From Fabrea salina (Eukaryota; Ciliophora; Heterotrichea; Heterotrichida; Fabreidae), in assembly GCA_022984795.1 (NCBI GenBank), contig JALIHJ010000026.1, positions 124,001 to 188,000 of the forward strand: DNA of 64,000 nt, given 5' to 3'. How positions within the stretch are numbered: position 1 is the first letter of the stretch; each line of letters starts with the position of its first letter. This document shows positions 17,787 to 26,371 of this stretch, piece by piece. A program made the translations under genes and the position numbers. Below the pieces are notes generated by a model. That model ran no database searches. It was given only the letters and a program-made list of their open reading frames with translations, and was not told where the DNA came from.

Positions 17787-20700
17787 ATGACTTCCATAAC
17801 TCCTTCTCAAAATTACAGAGGACTTTCCAATCAAGGAGCCACCTGCTACATGAACTCCTTGCTGCAAAGTCTCTATATGACTCCTGAGTTCCGCAGAAAA
17901 CTCTACTCGTGGAAGTACGATCCCTCCAAAGAGGGCGAAAAAAAAGACTCCATTCCTTACCAGCTGCAACTTTTGTTTGGCAAACTGCAGCTGTCAAGCC
18001 TTCCTTTCGTTGAAACCAAGTCACTTACTCGGAGTTTTGGGTGGGAAATGCGGGAAAGCTTCCAGCAGCACGATGTGCAAGAATTTTGCAGAGTACTTTT
18101 TGACGCTATAGAGCAAAGCGTCAAAGGAAGCTGGGACGAAAACATGATTAACCGCATGTTCGAGGGCAAAATGACGGACTACGTCAGATGCTTTGGCTGT
18201 GGAAACGAAAGTAAACGTTCCGACAGGTTCCTTGACTTGAGTCTTACTGTTTGGAACGAATTTGACAAGGTTTACAATGACACCTTAGAAAAGGCTTTAT
18301 ACGATTACATCCGTCCCACTAAGTTGGACGAAGATAACAAGTACTTTTGCGAAACTTGTGATTCGAAACAGGATGCTTTGAAGGGACTTAAGTTTGAAGA
18401 GTTTCCTTACTTGTTAGTCCTACAACTCAAAAGGTTTGACCTGGACTACACAACTTTCCAAAGAAAAAAACTCAACCAAAAAGTGACTTTTCCACAAGTT
18501 CTGAACTTAAATCCTTACCTTACACCCCAAGCAGTGCACTACTTCGATTTGGTGGCTGCTCCTCATTCTGTGGAGGAACAGATCCAAGATACTCCCCAGT
18601 TAGAGGTGAAGCCAAAAGGACTTGACAGTACTACACTTAGTTCCTTGTCTGCTCCTGAGTTAACTTACAGCATCCCTGACAAAGACAAAACACCACTTAA
18701 ACTCGACGACTTTGCTTACGAAAAGTTACTGGAAAAGCAGGCCCAGGACCGCAAACTCCAACAAAAAAGACAAATCGAAGCTTACATTGAGCAAGGAGAG
18801 TATGTTTATGAACTATTCTCAGTGATGATTCACTCTGGATCTGCACTGGGAGGTCACTACTACGCCTACATCAAAAGTTTTGAAAGTGGCAAGTGGTTTA
18901 ACTTCAACGACTGCAGAGTGACTGAAATACAAGAAAAAGAAATTGAAAAAGTATTTGGAGGGTCTCAAACTAACTGGGGACACTCTGCAACGGCATACTT
19001 GCTTATGTACAGAAAGGTAACTCCAGAAAACTTAGACAGAGTTGAAGACACTGAAGTCCCTGACTACATAGTTGAAGACTTTGCTTCTGAAAAAGAAAAA
19101 GACCAAAAAACCGCTTCAGAACAGCTAGAAAAATACAAAACTCTGAGTTTTAAAGTCTACCACAACAAAGAGTCCATAACTGTAACTGCCAAAAAAGACG
19201 AACTCTTCAAAGTAGTTAAGGAAAAGGCTATAGAAGAATTCAAATTGAAAGAAGACCCAGAAAACATCCGAGTGAGGGGTTACTCTGTTTATTACGACAC
19301 CTTGCAGGACGTTTATGATGAAAACAAAACTATTGAAGTCCAAAGCATTTGGAACTTTAAAGTTATGGGAGTTGAACTTAAGACCTCCCAGGAAGAGTGG
19401 CAAGCTTATGACCCCAACTGCATTACTATCAAAGTTAACTTGTGGAACGACTCCTACTGGGAAGACAAACGCTCACTTGAAGAAAAAGTTAACGACTCTT
19501 ACAAGTTAGCAGTTAACAAAACCCAAAGCTTCTTAGAACTCATGGAAACCTTTTCTGAGAAATTTGGAATTCCAGTTGAGTCCCAAATGATCATTAAGAA
19601 AAGTATGCTAGGGTCCAACTGCGCTTGTGAAGTGCTTAGTCACTCGTACAACTACGAAAAAAATCTGACTTTTACCCGGATTTATGAAGGAACAGTGCTG
19701 TTCTTAGAAAAGGTTGACTCAGAGTCTAACTGGCTGAAACTGATTGAAGAAGAAAGGAAAAGACTGAAACTGAGGTTCAACCACCCTGACCAAACTTCTA
19801 TTCAAACAGAGTATTCATACAGCACTGTGCTTCACGAGTCAGCAACAGTTGGGGCTCTCAAAGAGGTTATTTCTGAAACTCTTGGAATTTCAGCTGAAGA
19901 GTTAGTGATTAGAAAAGGGTCAAAACATTGTGAAGAACTTAAAGACAAAGATGCCTCCCTTAAAGAAGCCAGAATTACACACCAAATGGCCATCCACGTT
20001 GAAAGGGGGGTGCCAACTAAGCCCAACGAGTACAGAGTTCAGTTTTTCTTTGCTGAGTTTTCCGGAGAAAACGAAGCAGATGCAATCTGTTACAAGTATT
20101 TCGAACTCTTCAAGATTCCAGTAAATGGATGCATGAAAGTCCACGAACTAAAAGCTTTTCTCTGCGAAAAAATAAAAGAAATCTACCCTTCAATGCAACT
20201 AAACCCAGAAAAGCTAAGGCTTAGAGAAAAAACCTCTGACAAGTTAACTAGAGTGCTTAAGGACTCAGACCAACTCAGCAACTACACTATGTTTGACAGA
20301 AAGAACTTAGCTCTAGTTGACTTAGGCGAAAAAGAAAAGCCCCTAGAAGACAACGAAATCTTGATTAACGTAAGAAGGTGGTTCCCTTCCACTTGGGACA
20401 TTTCAAAGCCCAAAGAAATCATAGTCAAGAAAAACGACACCATGGAAGTTTTAGGAAAAGTTATTTCAGAAGCTTTCCAAATACAAGAAGAAAACCTCCA
20501 AATCACTAAAATAACTTACAATTGGAACTTCTCAAGGCTAGACCTTAAACCAGCACTTTACTACAAGCCTTACAAATACAAAGCACTGCTTTGCTCAAGT
20601 CCTTTTTATCTCAACATCGACGGAATCCTTTTGTTTGTGAAAGACAGCAGTGAAGAAGTCAAAACTTTGAGTGAAGAAGAAAGGTCAAAGTTTGATTGCA

Positions 20701-20798
20701 AGAAAAACACTTACAACTACAGTTCTACACTAACTTGGAAGTATGAACCCCCCAAAGAAAGGTCCATCAAAATCAACGTTAAGAAGAACCAAGAGTAA
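17787..20798 (+). CDS. Ubiquitin-specific protease, USP47/USP7-like
   Basis: 1,003 residues. The USP catalytic domain is at about 10-410: Cys box GLSNQGATCYMNSLLQ with C20, Zn knuckle RCFGCG and FCETC, QQHDVQEF, LQLKRFDLDY, and His box SALGGHYYAYIK with H357. The wording GLSNQGATCYMNSLLQSLYM plus TPEFR is typical of USP47. The remaining 590 residues hold ubiquitin-like modules (for example VGALKEVISETLGISAEELV) as in the C-terminal half of USP47/USP7. Family role: removes ubiquitin from substrates in cytosol and nucleus. No intron was needed. Confidence 0.9.
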   Translation: MTSITPSQNYRGLSNQGATCYMNSLLQSLYMTPEFRRKLYSWKYDPSKEGEKKDSIPYQLQLLFGKLQLSSLPFVETKSLTRSFGWEMRESFQQHDVQEFCRVLFDAIEQSVKGSWDENMINRMFEGKMTDYVRCFGCGNESKRSDRFLDLSLTVWNEFDKVYNDTLEKALYDYIRPTKLDEDNKYFCETCDSKQDALKGLKFEEFPYLLVLQLKRFDLDYTTFQRKKLNQKVTFPQVLNLNPYLTPQAVHYFDLVAAPHSVEEQIQDTPQLEVKPKGLDSTTLSSLSAPELTYSIPDKDKTPLKLDDFAYEKLLEKQAQDRKLQQKRQIEAYIEQGEYVYELFSVMIHSGSALGGHYYAYIKSFESGKWFNFNDCRVTEIQEKEIEKVFGGSQTNWGHSATAYLLMYRKVTPENLDRVEDTEVPDYIVEDFASEKEKDQKTASEQLEKYKTLSFKVYHNKESITVTAKKDELFKVVKEKAIEEFKLKEDPENIRVRGYSVYYDTLQDVYDENKTIEVQSIWNFKVMGVELKTSQEEWQAYDPNCITIKVNLWNDSYWEDKRSLEEKVNDSYKLAVNKTQSFLELMETFSEKFGIPVESQMIIKKSMLGSNCACEVLSHSYNYEKNLTFTRIYEGTVLFLEKVDSESNWLKLIEEERKRLKLRFNHPDQTSIQTEYSYSTVLHESATVGALKEVISETLGISAEELVIRKGSKHCEELKDKDASLKEARITHQMAIHVERGVPTKPNEYRVQFFFAEFSGENEADAICYKYFELFKIPVNGCMKVHELKAFLCEKIKEIYPSMQLNPEKLRLREKTSDKLTRVLKDSDQLSNYTMFDRKNLALVDLGEKEKPLEDNEILINVRRWFPSTWDISKPKEIIVKKNDTMEVLGKVISEAFQIQEENLQITKITYNWNFSRLDLKPALYYKPYKYKALLCSSPFYLNIDGILLFVKDSSEEVKTLSEEERSKFDCKKNTYNYSSTLTWKYEPPKERSIKINVKKNQE

Positions 20799-20839
20799 TT
20801 AAAGTTTTTAAACTCAGCTTGTGTAATGAAATACTGAAA

Positions 20840-22720
20840 ATGGGAAAAAGAGCCATTATAAGCAGGCACATAGTTACTTACAAGTCTAGAGTCCCCATAT
20901 ACGGAGTTATTCTAATCAAAGACGAAGTCATACAAGAAGTAGTCGTGGTTGACGAAAATATTCCGGCTTCAGCTCTTGTTGAAAAATACTCAGATTGGAA
21001 TATAGACAACTTCGAACACATGTACGTATCTCCTGGAGTCATAGACCTTAATGTAAGGCAGGAGTGGGAGTCTCAAGACACCTTGAGTATGATGGGAGCT
21101 TCGGGAGGAGTCACTTTTATTCTGAAAGAACCTCCTATTTACAGAGAAGAAGTTCCCGAAGAAACTCTTTTATACTGTGATTTGGGAATTTCAGCCCGAC
21201 TTGACTCAGCAAGCTTTGAAACAGTTAGGTCCCTTCTAACCAAAGGCCCTTTTGCTTTTAAGGCTTACTTGTACCCTGCAAGCGACTTGGTTAGTTCTTT
21301 GCCACCTGACCTACCTGCTGTTTTTTCAAGGGTCAGACAAACTGGACTCCCCTTGATAATCGATGCTTCTTTGCCAGTTTCAAGGATGCTGTACATGGCA
21401 AGTCCTTGCAGGCATATTAGTCTCCATAGTAGAATCAGGGCTGAAATTAGTACAGACCTAGAGTTTTTTGCAGGGGCTTTTCCAGACCCAATATATGCAG
21501 GTTCTGATAACGAAGAAGAAGAAGACATTGAATACTGGACTATTGACAGAACTCGGTCCATAAGTTTGCACAAGTCCAAAAGAAAACCTTCAGAACAATG
21601 CAATTCCCAAGATAACTTTCCAGACTTAGAAAACATTGCCAGTCGGGACAGAGGCATGACTACTAAGCAAGTTGACGAAAGAAGAAGGTCGAGCTTCCAC
21701 GACATTTATGACGACTTAGATTACAGAATTAGAGCTGCAGAGTACAGCATTGAAAGTTTAAGCAAGGCAGAGCAAAGTTCTTATGAACAAGCCGGGAAAA
21801 CTCTTTACACTAACTTCCAAAGAAGAAGAAGTAACTCTTTCCAGAACATAGAGATTCACGCTTTCAACACCGAAGAAAGTAAAAACACTGCTTATGAAGA
21901 AAGAATCAAACCCAAAAGACCCATGCCTCTCAGCACCAAAAGAGACATTATGTTCCAAAAAGACAGGGAATACCTTAACCATTTGGCTAACTGTTCAGAC
22001 AAGTGGGAAACCAGGGGAGTGGATAAGATTATTCAACTCTTGTCTACGGAGTACTGCAAAGTGCACTTTGCAAACCTTTCTTGTGCAAGCTCTGTAAACA
22101 AAATTCGGTTGTCTAAAAAACACCTTGAAAGCATAAGTTGCGAAACTTGTGTCCACTACTTGTGTTTCCGGGACACAGACATTCAAGACGGAGACACACG
22201 ATTCAAAGACTTTCCTCCTATTCGGAACACCCAAAACCGCAGTTTGCTCTGGGACTTGCTTAAGATGAAAGGAATTGACTTAGTTTCTTCCAGGCACACA
22301 AGCATCCCCAGTGAATACAAAATCCTTGAAAACGGAAGTTTCAGAAAAGCCTTGAACGGTGTAAATACATTAGGGTTTGCTATGCAGGCCATCTGGACTG
22401 AGCTTTGTGAGTCCTCTGTTTCACTTGAACAAAAAGAACACTACATTGTAAGACTAGCAAAGTGGATGTCTTTAAGTCCAGCAAAGATACTAGGACTCGC
22501 TTCTGAGAGAGGAGTAATAGAAAGAGGCAAGTACGCAGACCTAGTAGTATGGAGTCCTTACGAAAAGTTTACCTGCAAAAGTGCATCTAACTTTAGCGAC
22601 ACTTGTGTTTTTGAAGGCAAAGAAGTTATGGGGAAAGTCTACACAGTTATCCTCAGGGGGAAAAACACTTACGACCAAGGAAAGTTCTACCCCAATGGAA
22701 CAAAGCAAGTTAAAGTCTAA
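20840..22720 (+). CDS. Allantoinase/dihydropyrimidinase-like protein, probably catalytically dead
   Basis: 626 residues from the ATG at 20840. The amidohydrolase frame is visible: YVSPGVIDLNVRQEW (about 62-76), ASGGVTFILKEPP, CETCVHYLCF, and a C-terminal LAKWMSLSPAKILGLASERG with IERGKYADLVVW. Active allantoinases have HxH after PG(V/L)(V/I)D and a SDHSP aspartate. Here these read NVR (71-73) and SSRHTS, so metal ligands are lost. An acidic, Ser/Arg-rich insert of about 150 residues (217-373) splits the barrel. Like CRMPs it may be a structural relative without enzyme activity. Out-of-frame ATG at 20826 is not used in this model. Confidence 0.75.
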   Translation: MGKRAIISRHIVTYKSRVPIYGVILIKDEVIQEVVVVDENIPASALVEKYSDWNIDNFEHMYVSPGVIDLNVRQEWESQDTLSMMGASGGVTFILKEPPIYREEVPEETLLYCDLGISARLDSASFETVRSLLTKGPFAFKAYLYPASDLVSSLPPDLPAVFSRVRQTGLPLIIDASLPVSRMLYMASPCRHISLHSRIRAEISTDLEFFAGAFPDPIYAGSDNEEEEDIEYWTIDRTRSISLHKSKRKPSEQCNSQDNFPDLENIASRDRGMTTKQVDERRRSSFHDIYDDLDYRIRAAEYSIESLSKAEQSSYEQAGKTLYTNFQRRRSNSFQNIEIHAFNTEESKNTAYEERIKPKRPMPLSTKRDIMFQKDREYLNHLANCSDKWETRGVDKIIQLLSTEYCKVHFANLSCASSVNKIRLSKKHLESISCETCVHYLCFRDTDIQDGDTRFKDFPPIRNTQNRSLLWDLLKMKGIDLVSSRHTSIPSEYKILENGSFRKALNGVNTLGFAMQAIWTELCESSVSLEQKEHYIVRLAKWMSLSPAKILGLASERGVIERGKYADLVVWSPYEKFTCKSASNFSDTCVFEGKEVMGKVYTVILRGKNTYDQGKFYPNGTKQVKV

Positions 22721-22727
22721 CATAATA

Positions 22728-23966
22728 TTAGTTGCTGATCTTTCTTTGGAGTTCTCGGAGGATTTGGTGCTGTTCGTCTAGGGATAAACCTGAGATTTGG
22801 TTAAGGATGGACTGCACACTAGGTACTTGTTTCAAAACTACCGAGTTCAGCCAAACACAAGTAAACATGCCCATCATCAGTTGACAGTCCATCCTGTCAG
22901 TCATTCCTCCATGGCCTGGAATGGAGTCTCCAAAGTCCTTGATCTTAAAAGCCCTTTTGACTCCAGAGGCAAAAAACCCTCCAAAAGGCGCAATAAAACC
23001 TGCAAAGAATCCCAAAACAATTGCGTGAATCTCCATACTGCTGGCATTAATCTGAGTCAAGCCAACATAAGAAAACACCTCAGGAAGGGCCCTAGAGTAC
23101 CTGAATACAAGGTCTGAAGCATCGCACTCTATGTACTTAAAAGGTTCGAATGTAAGTTCTTCTTGAGGACAAACAAAAAAGGAGTACCCAGACAAAAAGT
23201 TCGAAAAAAGACAAGCCCAAACAATAGTGCACACAAAACCTCCTATAAACCCTTCCCAAGTTTTGTTGGGCGAAATCTTTATGAGGGGAGTCCTTCCAAA
23301 AAACACTCCGAACACGTAAGCAAAGATGTCGTTGACTATAACTAAAGACGCTGGAAGCAAAAACCAAATCAATCCGTTGTAAATGTTGTCTATGACTGCT
23401 GAACTCTGAGTCACAACAAGCAAGCACGTAATATGCGTCCAGGCAAACATGTTGAACTGGTACCTATACTGGCCCTTTCTGAGAGAAATCACAAAAAGCA
23501 CAATTCCTAAAACGTACAGAATAAAGATTATCAGGTAACCGTACCTGTAAGTAAGCCAAATAAATTCATAACCTAAGTTCAAAAACCGGTTTTTCATAAA
23601 CGTCATAACTGTGAAGCCTTCAGTCAGCCCAAAGAAGTACCAGTTGATTAAAAAGAAAAAAGGAAGCTTCTGGTCCCGGTGTTCACTGCGCTTTAAAGAA
23701 ACTATTTCTTTGAAAATGCAAGTGTTTATGAACAACACCAGAACGCAGCAGTACAAGTGACCTGCAGCTATTATGCCTATGAATCCCAGAATCATAATGA
23801 TGGTGGTAATAAACCTAGTTCTAAAGGAAGCTAGTCGTGCTTTCAAAGGCTTTACTTCTGGAGGTGCGTTAGCTTCTGACTCTGAAGTTTCGAACTCGCT
23901 TTCCCACCTCTTTCTTACAGTGGGACGTGGGGGTTGGGCTTTGTCTTCTTTGGCTTTTTGTGACAT
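22728..23966 (-). CDS. CDS1: CDP-diacylglycerol synthase (phosphatidate cytidylyltransferase)
   Basis: 412 residues with a polar N-terminus of about 50 residues and about eight TM segments. The CDS signature is complete near the C-terminus: SGVKRAFKIKDFGDSIPGHG followed by GMTDRMD. The upstream VNDIFAYVFGVFFGR and SPNKTWEGFIGGF are also diagnostic. Reaction: CTP + phosphatidate to CDP-diacylglycerol at the ER, the precursor of phosphatidylinositol and cardiolipin. Length fits eukaryotic ER-type CDS1/2. It converges on the allantoinase-like gene with 7 nt between stops. Confidence 0.95.
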   Translation of the reverse strand: MSQKAKEDKAQPPRPTVRKRWESEFETSESEANAPPEVKPLKARLASFRTRFITTIIMILGFIGIIAAGHLYCCVLVLFINTCIFKEIVSLKRSEHRDQKLPFFFLINWYFFGLTEGFTVMTFMKNRFLNLGYEFIWLTYRYGYLIIFILYVLGIVLFVISLRKGQYRYQFNMFAWTHITCLLVVTQSSAVIDNIYNGLIWFLLPASLVIVNDIFAYVFGVFFGRTPLIKISPNKTWEGFIGGFVCTIVWACLFSNFLSGYSFFVCPQEELTFEPFKYIECDASDLVFRYSRALPEVFSYVGLTQINASSMEIHAIVLGFFAGFIAPFGGFFASGVKRAFKIKDFGDSIPGHGGMTDRMDCQLMMGMFTCVWLNSVVLKQVPSVQSILNQISGLSLDEQHQILRELQRKISN

Positions 23967-23986
23967 TTCTATTATAAACCTGCAAT

Positions 23987-24955
23987 ATGAGTTCAGAACG
24001 CACTTGGAACGACTACAAATCCAAAACTAACCTTAAAAAAGGCCAGTGGAGTGCCAAAGAACTAAACAAACTCCGCAAGTTGATTTGCAAGTACGCAGCT
24101 AAGCACGGACTTACTGCAGAACAGCTAGGAGAACTCTGTGGAGACACCACTCCTGCAGAGTTTTCCAATGTATGGACGCAAATTGCTAAGTTCTTTCCAA
24201 ACCGTTCAGTGCAAGCTGTGCACAATGCGTGCAAACGCAACTTCAACCCTTTTAACTACAAAGGCAGATGGACCCTGCAAGAAGAACAAGAACTTATAGA
24301 GTACGTTGAGAAGTTTGGACACAAGTGGAAAGAAATTGCTGAGCTCCTGCAAAGAACTGCTTTGAACGTAAAGGACAAGTGGAAGCAACTAGGTGGAAGG
24401 AACCATACTTTCCGGAAGTCTGGACCTTGGACCATCGAAGAAATTGCTGAACTAGTTAACCTTGTCTTTGAAAATTTAGACATCAAAAGAATCAGTTCCA
24501 AAAAGTTACAAGGGGACGACTTTAAAGTACTTAAGCGAATAGAAAGGTACATTGAAAGGTACAAGAACCACTTCCAAAAAGAAATCAACTGGGAAGCTAT
24601 TGCTGAAAGAATCAAAATTAGGTCTTCTGTAGACTGCCGTCTTAAGTGGAGTTACCTTTTAAATGCAAAACTCAGTTCCCAAGAAGGTTTTGGTTTTGAA
24701 GAAGACATGAAACTCTACCATGAAATCAAAGAACAAAACCCAGCAGAAGAAGGAGACATCAACTTTAAAAAGATCAACAACGGAAGGTCCCCTAATGAAA
24801 ACAAAAACAGGTGGAGAGTGCTTTCAAGGGCCATTTCAGGAAGACTCAACCTTACTACTCAAGAAATCCTTGAGAAAATAGAATATGCCTATGAAGTTGC
24901 TTCTTCGCACGAAGAAACTATCCTGGACTTCTACCTAAAAAATTATATTAAGTAA
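23987..24955 (+). CDS. Myb/SANT-repeat DNA-binding protein (REB1/DMTF1-like)
   Basis: 322 residues. At least three Myb-like repeats are visible: one at about 18-85 (KKGQWSAKELNKLRKLI), a second with GRWTLQEEQELIEYVEKFGH and WKEIAELLQRTALNVKDKWK, and a third with SGPWTIEEIAELVNLV. A further degenerate one ends in WEAIAERIKIRSSVDCRLKW. The order fits the REB1/TTF1/DMTF1 group, which bind rDNA terminators or promoters in the nucleus. Which target is bound cannot be read from the sequence. The stop is 2 nt before the next ATG. Confidence 0.82.
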   Translation: MSSERTWNDYKSKTNLKKGQWSAKELNKLRKLICKYAAKHGLTAEQLGELCGDTTPAEFSNVWTQIAKFFPNRSVQAVHNACKRNFNPFNYKGRWTLQEEQELIEYVEKFGHKWKEIAELLQRTALNVKDKWKQLGGRNHTFRKSGPWTIEEIAELVNLVFENLDIKRISSKKLQGDDFKVLKRIERYIERYKNHFQKEINWEAIAERIKIRSSVDCRLKWSYLLNAKLSSQEGFGFEEDMKLYHEIKEQNPAEEGDINFKKINNGRSPNENKNRWRVLSRAISGRLNLTTQEILEKIEYAYEVASSHEETILDFYLKNYIK

Positions 24956-24957
24956 AT

Positions 24958-26361
24958 ATGAAGCGAAGTAACTTCATTTACTGTTTAGTGCTCTATCCAA
25001 TTGCAGTTATTGTTTTATTCTACTACAGTTCAGGTTACTTAAGCACTAATTCTAACCTGCTTACTACCTACCCTCAGCAAATCCACCTGAGTTTTGGCCA
25101 CAATAAAAAACACTCAACCTCGGTGTTTTTGACTTTTAGTGTTAAAAAGAAAATCACTTGCACTTTATGGGTCGACGATGAAACTGCTATTTACAACAAG
25201 GATTTAGTTCCAAAAGAACTGAAGAAAAACTTCAACTACAACTACATCTACAAGTTCGAAATCAAGAACCTTAAGTACAACGCCAAATACAAGTATGAAA
25301 TTGAATGTGGCAGTAAAGAAAATGTTTACAGGTTCACTAGGAGTTTTTTCACAAACCCAGGCTTGAAAGACGATGTGAACTTGCTAGTTTTAGGCGATTG
25401 GTCTACAGCTCCCGTTGGAGATCCTGGGAAAATTAAGCATACGCAGTTTCCTAAACCCAATATTTTAGGGGCTTTGCAGAAAGAGTCTAACTTCACAAGT
25501 ATATGGCACTTAGGGGACATTGCTTACGACCTGCACAGTGAAAGTGGCCTAAGAGGAGACAACTACCTTAACGAGGTAGAAATAGTAACTGACCATGTTC
25601 CCTATATGTTGGTTCCAGGAAACCATGAAACTTCAGACTCTTACAAGCAGTACAGAGCTAGGTTCAATATGCCTGGGCCTGCCCAAAGCAGTGGACTTTA
25701 CTACTCCTACGATATAGGCAGAGCTCATGTAGTTGTTATTAACACTGAGTTCAGAAACGACTACAAAAAAGAAAAAGAACTTGAATTTAACAAAAGCATG
25801 TTCTACAAGCAGCTGCAGTGGCTCAAAAAAGACTTGGAGAAGCACAAACAAAGCAGGGAGGCCAGGCCTTGGCTTATAGTTATGGGCCATAAACCCATGT
25901 ACTGCTCTACTAACAAGCACTCCTACATGATTCAAAGAGTGTGTGAGTTACAAGCTCCCAAGATTAGAGAGGCTTATGAAGACTTGTTTCTAGACTACAA
26001 AGTTGACTTGCTCTTTTTTGGGCACCTGCACTTGTATGAAAGGTCCTACCCAATAGGCAAAAACTATAAAGTTTACAAGGAAGAGTCGGAGTTCTACAGA
26101 AAACCTAAAGGGCCTATACACGTGATCAACGGAGTTGCAGGAAACATTGAGTCTAAGTACGTGCCTTTCAATGTAACTGACACTCCTTTGAAGTCTACTT
26201 ACATGATTTCTGAGCCTTTAGGGTACGGAATTTTAAGTATTGCCAACAAGACTCACCTCAACTACAAGCAAATTGCCTTTGGAGAGTCCCAGTTTGACCC
26301 TGCCGACTCAGACTTATGGCCTACTAGAAGAGTGATAGACGACTTTTGGATAATAAAGTAA
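24958..26361 (+). CDS. Purple acid phosphatase
   Basis: 467 residues. A signal-anchor at about 7-27 (YCLVLYPIAVIVLFYYSSGY) is followed by a fibronectin-like N-domain and the metallophosphatase core. Metal-site blocks are all present: GDWS (146), GDIAYD (186), GNHE (221), GHK (310) and GHLHLYER (355). This is the plant/protist high-molecular-weight PAP layout. Reaction: hydrolysis of phosphomonoesters at acid pH with a dinuclear Fe/metal centre, secreted or lysosomal. Several Asn-x-Ser/Thr sites fit a secreted glycoprotein. Confidence 0.92.
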   Translation: MKRSNFIYCLVLYPIAVIVLFYYSSGYLSTNSNLLTTYPQQIHLSFGHNKKHSTSVFLTFSVKKKITCTLWVDDETAIYNKDLVPKELKKNFNYNYIYKFEIKNLKYNAKYKYEIECGSKENVYRFTRSFFTNPGLKDDVNLLVLGDWSTAPVGDPGKIKHTQFPKPNILGALQKESNFTSIWHLGDIAYDLHSESGLRGDNYLNEVEIVTDHVPYMLVPGNHETSDSYKQYRARFNMPGPAQSSGLYYSYDIGRAHVVVINTEFRNDYKKEKELEFNKSMFYKQLQWLKKDLEKHKQSREARPWLIVMGHKPMYCSTNKHSYMIQRVCELQAPKIREAYEDLFLDYKVDLLFFGHLHLYERSYPIGKNYKVYKEESEFYRKPKGPIHVINGVAGNIESKYVPFNVTDTPLKSTYMISEPLGYGILSIANKTHLNYKQIAFGESQFDPADSDLWPTRRVIDDFWIIK

Positions 26362-26371
26362 CTTTAAACTC

